DNA of 48,871 bases, taken from Caldifarciminota bacterium UBA2202. Lineage in GTDB: Bacteria > Hydrothermota > 32-111. The position numbers were made by a program, and so were the translations under genes. The number at the start of each line of letters is the position of its first letter. Within the stretch, counting starts at the first letter, position 1. The notes beneath the pieces were generated by a model. The model was not told the DNA's origin. It saw nothing but the letters and a program-made list of their open reading frames with translations, and did not search any database. The stretch covers positions 1 to 48,871 of the forward strand of contig DCUY01000038.1 of NCBI GenBank assembly GCA_002327905.1, written 5' to 3'. Positions 43,104 through 48,871 of this stretch are shown here, piece by piece.

Positions 43104-44273
43104 ATGAAGATTCTGAACAAAATGATTATTAAGGAATTCATACCAAATTTTTTTGCGTCTCTCGCCATACTTGTTTTTGTGCTGATACTGAACAGAATAT
43201 TTGAACTGATAAATATGATAGTCGGCAAACATGTGGAGGTGTGGATAGTCCTCAAACTCTTTTTATACAACCTTCCCTTCATAATATTCCTGACGATTCC
43301 TATGTCTGTTCTTGTTGCTTCAATCATAACATTCGGAAGAATGTCATCGGATTTCGAAATAGCTGCGATGCGCTCCGCAGGCATAAATATCGTGCGAAGT
43401 ATTTTTTCAATGACAATATTCGCTATTCTGCTTTTTATTATGGCATTCTTCTTTGCAGATGTGATTGTGCCTTATTCAAATCACAATGTGCGCAATATAC
43501 TGACACAGATAGTCAGAATGAAGCCTTCAGTGAGCATTGAGGAGAATGTAATGAAATGGTCGTATGACAATAAGACGAGATTCTATTTTGAAAAGATAAA
43601 CAAAGACAATACATTTGATAATTGCAGAGTCTTTCAGAATAATTCGGTCATATCGTGCGCCGACGGGGAGATTATTTCAGGAAACGAAAAGAATGATGTT
43701 TATATAAAAATGCAGAATGGCATGATGCTTGATTTGAACGGAGAGAATGATTTCCGCACAACGGATTTTTCGCAAATGACATTGAAATTGAAAATGTCCG
43801 AATCTGTTGAAGAGAATTCAAGAGACGAAAGGGGAGACAGAGAAATGAATGTGGCTATGCTCATGGGAAACATAAAGGCGATTGAGGAGTCATACAAAGG
43901 AAAGGATTCAAAGGACCAGCAGGAGAGAAAGAAGCGCTCAATATATAGAAATCTCACAGAGATTCACAAAAAGTTTTCAATATCATTCGGAGTCTTTGCC
44001 TTCATTCTTCTCGGGTCAATAATCGGAGTCTCTCTTAAAAAATCATCCCTCGCCCTCGGTTTCACAATTTCAACAGTTTTGTTTGTAATATACTATATGA
44101 TGCTTGTGTTGGGGGAGCAGTTCTCTGACAGAGGCGCTGTAAATCCGTCGCTCTCAATTTGGTTTCCGAATTATACCACGATCCTTCTCTGTGCATTTCT
44201 GATTTACAGACTTCTAAATAAAGTGGAGCCTGTGGATATGTCATTTTTAAACAGGTTCAAGAGGAAAAGATGA
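43104..44273 (+). CDS. lptF: LptF/LptG-type permease (first of pair)
   Basis: LptF and LptG form the inner-membrane core of the ABC transporter that extracts lipopolysaccharide and sends it to the outer membrane. The 389-residue YjgP/YjgQ family protein has N-terminal transmembrane helices (FFASLAILVFVLILNRIFELINM), FLTIPMSVLVASIITFGRMSSDFEI (conserved loop), a periplasmic domain with a charged stretch at 232-275, and C-terminal helices (FAFILLGSIIGVSLKKSSLALGFTISTVLFVIYYMM). It overlaps the next gene by 4 bp. Which of the two is F or G cannot be decided here. Confidence 0.83.
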   Translation: MKILNKMIIKEFIPNFFASLAILVFVLILNRIFELINMIVGKHVEVWIVLKLFLYNLPFIIFLTIPMSVLVASIITFGRMSSDFEIAAMRSAGINIVRSIFSMTIFAILLFIMAFFFADVIVPYSNHNVRNILTQIVRMKPSVSIEENVMKWSYDNKTRFYFEKINKDNTFDNCRVFQNNSVISCADGEIISGNEKNDVYIKMQNGMMLDLNGENDFRTTDFSQMTLKLKMSESVEENSRDERGDREMNVAMLMGNIKAIEESYKGKDSKDQQERKKRSIYRNLTEIHKKFSISFGVFAFILLGSIIGVSLKKSSLALGFTISTVLFVIYYMMLVLGEQFSDRGAVNPSLSIWFPNYTTILLCAFLIYRLLNKVEPVDMSFLNRFKRKR

Positions 44274-45337
44274 AGATTCTTGACAGGCATCTTATAAAAA
44301 ACTTCCTGTTCTTTCTGTTCGCAGGAACTCTGCTCTTCATATTTATATTTCTTATTGTCGATATGTCGGATAATCTCACCTCATATATTGAGGGCGGAAG
44401 AAGAGCGAAGGAGATCTTCTTCATTTATCTTTATCAGATTCCATCTCTTGTGATATTGCTCTTTCCGATAGGCGCTCTTGTGGCTTTATTTTTCACAGTG
44501 GGGCTTATGGTAAAAAATAATGAGTTCACTGCAGTAAAAGCCGCAGGAGTCTCTATGTACAGATTCATGTCTCCGATATTCGTTTTGATTATTGTCTTAT
44601 CTTCGTTCCTCTTTCTCTTTAATGAAACTGCTGTTGTGAGGGCAAACAAGAGATATAGAGAGATAAAAGAGCATGAGATATTCGCTCTCACAAATGCAAG
44701 GGATTTTGTTGTCTTTCTTGACAGAAATACGATTTTCAAAGGGGAGTTTTTCTCTATAAAGACGAAACGGATAAACAAACCTGAAATATATTTTTTCGAT
44801 GAGGAGGGAAAAATAAAGAGGGAGATAATAGCAGAATCGGGATTCTATACTGACAATTCATGGAATTTTGAAAGAGCGAAGGACATTGCATTAAATGAAT
44901 CTGATTCTGTTTTTTCATTCCATTTAAATATGGATGTCTCTGATATAATACATATTCTTCCAGAAGAGATTCTGATAGACAGAGAGAATACGGACATATA
45001 CTCAATAGGAAATATTCAAAATACAATATCCTCTATCAAAAAAAGCGGATATGATTATAAGAAACAATCAACAGAGATCGCATACAGATTTTACTATATG
45101 CTTATAAATCTCATAATTATTTTGATCGGCTCAAGTTTTGTGATAAACATTAAGAATACAGGAATCGCCTTCGGTTTGTCACTCTCCATACTGATAAGTT
45201 TTATCTATTGGGGGTTTTTGCAGGGTTTCAGGTCTGCCGCAGAGAGCGGAAGCGGGAATGCTTTTCTGCTTTTACTTATTCCCAACATTCTCTTTCTTAT
45301 TGTGGGGTCATCTCTCTTTATATTCGCCAGAAAGTAA
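44270..45337 (+). CDS. lptG: LptF/LptG-type permease (second of pair)
   Basis: The 355-residue partner has the same layout: MKILDRHLIKNFLFFLFAGTLLFIFIFLIVDMSDNL at the N-terminus, FPIGALVALFFTVGLMVKNNEFTAVKAAGVSM (the conserved cytoplasmic loop), a periplasmic domain, and C-terminal helices with GIAFGLSLSILISFIYWGFLQGF. It is translated from an ATG overlapping the lptF stop (ATGA). No lptB is in the window. The stop is 4 bp from the convergent sensor kinase gene. Confidence 0.84.
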   Translation: MKILDRHLIKNFLFFLFAGTLLFIFIFLIVDMSDNLTSYIEGGRRAKEIFFIYLYQIPSLVILLFPIGALVALFFTVGLMVKNNEFTAVKAAGVSMYRFMSPIFVLIIVLSSFLFLFNETAVVRANKRYREIKEHEIFALTNARDFVVFLDRNTIFKGEFFSIKTKRINKPEIYFFDEEGKIKREIIAESGFYTDNSWNFERAKDIALNESDSVFSFHLNMDVSDIIHILPEEILIDRENTDIYSIGNIQNTISSIKKSGYDYKKQSTEIAYRFYYMLINLIIILIGSSFVINIKNTGIAFGLSLSILISFIYWGFLQGFRSAAESGSGNAFLLLLIPNILFLIVGSSLFIFARK

Positions 45338-45341
45338 AAAT

Positions 45342-48300
45342 TCAATTCTGATTAAGAATCTCTCCTATCTTTTTAAGAAGCTCATTTACCCTGAATGGTT
45401 TTTGAATAAATCCGTTGACTCCCAAGTTTATTGTCTCTCTCGCCTCTCCCTCAGCGGAAAAGCCTGAAGAGAGTATCACTTTCACATTACTGTTAATATT
45501 TCTCAGTTCCTTGAAAGTCTCTTTGCCCCCTATCTCAGGCATTATCATGTCAAGAAGAATAATATCTATATGATTCATATTCTCCTTGTATATTTCAATA
45601 GCCTCTCTTCCGTCTTTTGCTGTCAATACTTCAAATCCGTATTTTGAAAGAATCTGTAGAGTTGTTTCTCTTATAAGCTCCTCATCATCAACTACAAGAA
45701 CGGTCTTACCATGCCCGTCAATTGATCGGATGTCAAAGGCCTTTTCTTCTGTGATAAGTTCTGCAACAGAGAGAGGCAAATAAATCTTCATTGTGGTTCC
45801 TGTTCCCGCCTCAGAATATACATCGATTATTCCATTGTGGCTTTTTACTGTTCCGTAAATTGAAGCAAGGCCGAGTCCTGTTCCCTTGCCCGGCTCTTTT
45901 GTCGTAAAAAACGGTTCAAATAAATGTTTCTTGACTTCATCCGTCATTCCCATTCCATTGTCAGTAATACTTATAACCACATACTGACCTGCCTTAATAT
46001 CCTTTCGGAATTTTTCGACATAATCCTTTGTGAGTGTTAATGTTTCTGTTGATATGATTATTTTGCCGGATTGTTTAATGATAGCGTCTCTTGCATTTAT
46101 GGCGAGATTCAGTATTGCATTTTGAATTTGAGTCGGGTCTCCAACAACAGTATTGGGATTTGCCTTGAGACTTTGTTCGATTGTGATTTTTTTGTCTATT
46201 GTTGATTCTAAAATGCTTACCACATCTGAAACTATTCTGTGGATTGAGACAGAGACTCTCTGGTATTGCCCCTTTCTTGCAAATGAGAGAAGCTGGCTTG
46301 TCAGATGCGAGGCATGTTCAGATGCTTTTAAAATATTCTCCACATTGACCAATAGGGAGCTCTCATTTGACAGTTTGAATTGAAGCATCTCGGCATTTCC
46401 CATTATTCCTGCAAGCATGTTATTAAAATCATGCGCGATTCCTCCGGCGAGCTGTCCTATTGCCTCCATTTTATAAACCTGAAACAGCTCCTCCTCAACA
46501 TTCTTTTTCTCCGTTATATCCATTGCGGCGCCCAAAAGACCTGAGACTTTATTGTTCTTGTCAAAAACAGGTTCTATTGTGTAATTGAAAAAACATCTTC
46601 TTCCTGCAACAATTAATTCCATCTGGCAGTTTTCCGGAATTCCTGTAATAAGAACTTTTCTTTTCAACTGCATGACTTTTTCAGCCTCTTTTTTTTCAAG
46701 GAAATCGGAGTCTTTATTTCCTATAATCATTTCATGCGTCAATCCTTCAGGCGGATTATAAATCCACATATATATAAGTTCATAATTATGTGTAAATACG
46801 AATATCTTTGCATTCTTCAAAGCAATTCTGAATTTTTCTTCCGATTCCATCAAAGATCTATGACTCTTCTCCATCTCCTCAACCTGAGTGCGCAGTTCCT
46901 CTTCAGCAGAAATAAGCTCCTCTTCGGATGTCTGTAATTCCTCATTTGTGGTTTCAAGTCTCAAAACTGTAGCAGATAATTCCATATTTTTCTTTTCTAT
47001 CTCATGCTCCTGCCTCTTCCTCTCTGAGATGTCATTTGCAATTGCGACTATTCCGCTGGCGTTTCCCTGTGAATTGTATATCGGAGCAGCCGACAGGCTT
47101 ATTAAAATTCTCTCTCCGCTCGATTTTTGCCTCTCGACTTCAATATCTGTAAAGGATTTTCCTTCAAAGATTATGCTCATTAAATGGGAAAATTCATTAT
47201 CTTTTTCAGCAGGGACAATAGAAAGTCTCTTTCCTATGACATCTTCTCTTTTAAATCCGAACATTTTCTCGGCGCTCTTATTCCAAATCGATTTTACATT
47301 TCCCTCTCTGTCAAGGTCATATATTGCAGATGATGATGACTCTATTATGGCATTAAGATATTCTCCGAGAAGTCTCATTTTCCTCTGAGATTTCAATTCA
47401 TTCACTAGTAAAGCTCTTTTCTCAGTCAGCCAAAATATAACGAGAAAGGCTATAAGAATTGTAAAAATAAAAAGCACTAAAAATATTAAAACAAAGGCTT
47501 TATCTCTAAGAGGGGCATTTATCTCCGATATATCAACCTTGGCTATAATATACCAATTTGTTGAAGGGATTTTTCGTACATCAGCTATAACCCTTTCGCC
47601 TCTGTAATCTATGCCTTCAACTGTACCAGTATCTCCTTTTATAGCATGAATCGCAGGCACTTCATGAGCAGTTATAGGAATGCGCAACTGCAATGCCGCA
47701 TCTTTTTTGAATCTCAAATCATTTAAAAATAAAGCATCATCCCCCTCTCTTCTGACAAGAAGAAGCTCTGAGGTGCTTTGAGCAATGGAATAATTCTGCA
47801 GAGTTCTATATATATATTCTTCCGGGTTGACATCAATAAGAACGAATCCGAGGATTTCACCTTCATTAGAAACAGGTATAATAAGTTCAAGAAGAATGCT
47901 TTTATGAAATTCATCAAAGAAAAAATCCGAGAGAATCACAGAATCACTCTCCAATGATTTTTCCAGACTTAAAAGCAAATGATGGCTGATTGTTACTGAA
48001 TATTCTTTATTTGAGTACAGAAGGTCTCTCTCTTTATTGAAAACACGGAAAGTTGTATATGAAGAATCAAGAGAAAACATTTCAAATCTCTTTTTCAATG
48101 CAATGATATTCTCTCTGTCATTAGGATTAAGAAGAAAATTTCTTAGAGGAACAGATGCTTTTATGAAATTACCGTCTATTATCCTTTCACGGATCCATTG
48201 AGATATTTCACATGCCCTTATATCAGACACTGATTTCAAATCTCTGGAAGCTTCTCTTTTTATATATTTTGTTTCAAAAATATAATAATTATACGCAATA

Positions 48301-48374
48301 AAAATTACAATTATAAAAATAATAATAGTTGCAAAAGAGAGAGTGTGATATTTGCTTATATGCTTTTTTTTCAT
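45342..48374 (-). CDS. Hybrid sensor histidine kinase
   Basis: The 1010-residue inner-membrane kinase has a transmembrane helix (about 12-32), a periplasmic sensor domain (about 33-290, Cache-like), a second helix (about 293-317), PAS domains (about 340-450 and 515-625) joined by a coiled coil, a HisKA box GGIAHDFNNMLAG with His648, an ATP-binding domain (N box NLAINARDAI, G1 DNGMGM, G2 GKGTGLGLA), and a C-terminal receiver with phospho-acceptor Asp942 in LLDMIMPE. It probably senses an external ligand and passes phosphate to an unseen regulator. The start follows GGGAG. Confidence 0.9.
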   Translation of the reverse strand: MKKKHISKYHTLSFATIIIFIIVIFIAYNYYIFETKYIKREASRDLKSVSDIRACEISQWIRERIIDGNFIKASVPLRNFLLNPNDRENIIALKKRFEMFSLDSSYTTFRVFNKERDLLYSNKEYSVTISHHLLLSLEKSLESDSVILSDFFFDEFHKSILLELIIPVSNEGEILGFVLIDVNPEEYIYRTLQNYSIAQSTSELLLVRREGDDALFLNDLRFKKDAALQLRIPITAHEVPAIHAIKGDTGTVEGIDYRGERVIADVRKIPSTNWYIIAKVDISEINAPLRDKAFVLIFLVLFIFTILIAFLVIFWLTEKRALLVNELKSQRKMRLLGEYLNAIIESSSSAIYDLDREGNVKSIWNKSAEKMFGFKREDVIGKRLSIVPAEKDNEFSHLMSIIFEGKSFTDIEVERQKSSGERILISLSAAPIYNSQGNASGIVAIANDISERKRQEHEIEKKNMELSATVLRLETTNEELQTSEEELISAEEELRTQVEEMEKSHRSLMESEEKFRIALKNAKIFVFTHNYELIYMWIYNPPEGLTHEMIIGNKDSDFLEKKEAEKVMQLKRKVLITGIPENCQMELIVAGRRCFFNYTIEPVFDKNNKVSGLLGAAMDITEKKNVEEELFQVYKMEAIGQLAGGIAHDFNNMLAGIMGNAEMLQFKLSNESSLLVNVENILKASEHASHLTSQLLSFARKGQYQRVSVSIHRIVSDVVSILESTIDKKITIEQSLKANPNTVVGDPTQIQNAILNLAINARDAIIKQSGKIIISTETLTLTKDYVEKFRKDIKAGQYVVISITDNGMGMTDEVKKHLFEPFFTTKEPGKGTGLGLASIYGTVKSHNGIIDVYSEAGTGTTMKIYLPLSVAELITEEKAFDIRSIDGHGKTVLVVDDEELIRETTLQILSKYGFEVLTAKDGREAIEIYKENMNHIDIILLDMIMPEIGGKETFKELRNINSNVKVILSSGFSAEGEARETINLGVNGFIQKPFRVNELLKKIGEILNQN

Positions 48375-48396
48375 TTTTGCTCCCGAATTAATTTAA

Positions 48397-48424
48397 ATGA
48401 TATACCTAAACAATGCAAAGTCAA
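48397..48424 (-). promoter_or_regulatory. Promoter of the sensor kinase gene
   Basis: On the minus strand: TTGACT (48424-48419), 16-nt spacer, TATCAT (48402-48397), about 22 nt before the start codon. Confidence 0.7.
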
Positions 48425-48437
48425 TAACATTTTCTTA

Positions 48438-48465
48438 TTGAAAATAAGTAAAATTTGGTTATTAT
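48438..48465 (+). promoter_or_regulatory. Promoter of the tmRNA gene
   Basis: TTGAAA (48438-48443), 16-nt spacer, TATTAT (48460-48465), followed by an alternative TATATA. The mature tmRNA 5' end lies 20 nt later and would be trimmed from the transcript. Confidence 0.6.
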
Positions 48466-48485
48466 ATATAAAGGAATGTGAATTT

Positions 48486-48819
48486 GGGGGCGAAATTGGT
48501 CTCGACAGGGAGAGCCGTCGTACAGGGGAAGCATGCCGAGATTGCTGGGGTCTCGTAAAACACCGGCAAAAAAACAAACGGCGAAAATCTCGCAATAGCT
48601 GCTTAATGCAGCAGGGTTTTCCGATTCTTGTCAGGGGTTTCGGTAAAACCCTCATTATCCTGACTGCCTGCATATTAAAGTCGCGGAATATGCAATAAGA
48701 CAAGCGGCAAAACTCTCTTTAAGTTGCACTGCGCGCGAAGAGAGTTAACAGGCAGTGCTAAGCATGTAGAAGGACTGTGCCACTCTCTTTGGACGCGGGT
48801 TCAACTCCCGCCGCCTCCA
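48486..48819 (+). ncRNA. ssrA: tmRNA (ssrA), one-piece
   Basis: tmRNA frees ribosomes stalled on broken mRNA and adds a degradation tag. The 5' GGGGGCG (48486-48492) pairs with CGCCTCC (48812-48818), one G-U pair; the discriminator A is 48819 and CCA is not encoded. The T arm is GCGGG-TTCAACT-CCCGC (48795-48811). Conserved core sequences include GCGAAATTGGTCTCGACAGG at the 5' end and GCATGCCGAG / CTCGTAAAACACC of the first pseudoknot. The tag frame reads NGENLAIAA before TAA (48604-48606); the resume codon is probably GGC 48580, giving GENLAIAA, but an earlier codon is possible. Confidence 0.93.
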
Positions 48820-48830
48820 TTATTTACACT

Positions 48831-48858
48831 GGGGACGGTGTATCATTTTTATCACGAT
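48831..48858 (+). repeat. Dispersed 28-bp repeat, copy 3
   Basis: Identical over 28 bp to copies at 30222-30249 and 32831-32858. It starts 11 bp after the end of the tmRNA and is followed at 48862-48868 by AAGGAGG, which may be the ribosome binding site of a gene starting beyond the window. Confidence 0.9.
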
Positions 48859-48871
48859 TTTAAGGAGGTCA

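Noticed and set aside
46153..47388. Plus-strand frames against the sensor kinase
   Set aside because: They are shadows of conserved kinase and PAS sequence on the other strand.
48861..48871. Possible 16S rRNA end (TAAGGAGGTCA)
   Set aside because: It matches the complement of the 16S 3' end only over the anti-Shine-Dalgarno core, and fits better as a ribosome binding site of a gene beyond the window.

Overview
This 48.9 kb AT-rich window looks like the chromosome of an uncultured, diderm, probably anaerobic bacterium close to the FCB group (Bacteroidetes/Fibrobacteres/Cloacimonetes/WOR-3-like lineages). Three things point there. An LptF/LptG-type permease pair and beta-barrel-like proteins imply an outer membrane. 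A PorV/UPF0164-like protein and two secreted proteins with type IX-like C-terminal sorting domains imply type IX-like secretion. Oxygen-sensitive indolepyruvate:ferredoxin oxidoreductase (IorAB) implies anaerobic amino-acid metabolism. I see no plasmid or phage backbone, no CRISPR array, no rRNA and no tRNA. There is one tmRNA near the right end. The phylum is an inference.

Layout. 1-5254 (+): an overlapping run of a DUF72 protein, a penicillin-binding lipoprotein, an NFACT/RqcH protein and a DUF2207 membrane protein. 5385-8929 (+): iorA, iorB and a glycosyltransferase. 8926-11410 (-): a TPR protein, a small DUF2769-like Cys-rich protein and a secreted clostripain-like protease, with a strong terminator between the last two. 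11635-22969 (+): a long, almost gapless housekeeping chain: Smr protein, small lipoprotein, gyrA, MoxR ATPase, EnvC-like protein, holB, PSP1/YaaT, metG, tatD, rsmA and an RNase H-fold exonuclease. Part of this order (holB-yaaT-metG-tatD-rsmA) recalls the Bacillus order. 22961-25394 (-): a PATAN/DUF4388 protein, the PorV-like protein and a frameshifted secreted protein.

25552-33365 is an accessory region. It holds three GNAT-like acetyltransferases, a nitrilase-fold hydrolase, a methyltransferase, an iron-sulfur flavoprotein, a small secreted protein with a dispersed repeat inside it, and a three-gene HNH / winged-helix / zinc-ribbon cassette that may be a nuclease or defence module. It ends with a DUF4143 AAA+ ATPase fused to a PD-(D/E)xK-like domain, preceded by a tandem 32-bp palindromic repeat, and then 0.5 kb of non-coding DNA built from degenerate palindromic and word-like repeats. 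33366-40041 (-) is an operon of a bi-domain sugar dehydrogenase, an alpha/alpha-barrel protein, a GT4 glycosyltransferase, MtnA and a beta-barrel-like protein. 40370-43010 holds a discoidin-like lipoprotein, a duplicated DUF4389 membrane protein and a lamin-tail-domain protein with a sorting tail. 43104-45337 is lptF-lptG. 45342-48374 (-) is a large hybrid sensor kinase. The tmRNA ends the window.

Most worth a second look: the HNH/DRP-HTH/zinc-ribbon cassette; a perfect 28-bp repeat found three times (inside a gene, after the DUF4143 gene and after the tmRNA); the composite repeat region at 32.8-33.3 kb; the palindromic tandem repeat abutting the promoter of the DUF4143 gene; and three genes (smr, the DUF4143 ATPase, lptF) whose predicted -10 boxes lie only 6-8 nt before ATG, suggesting leaderless mRNAs.
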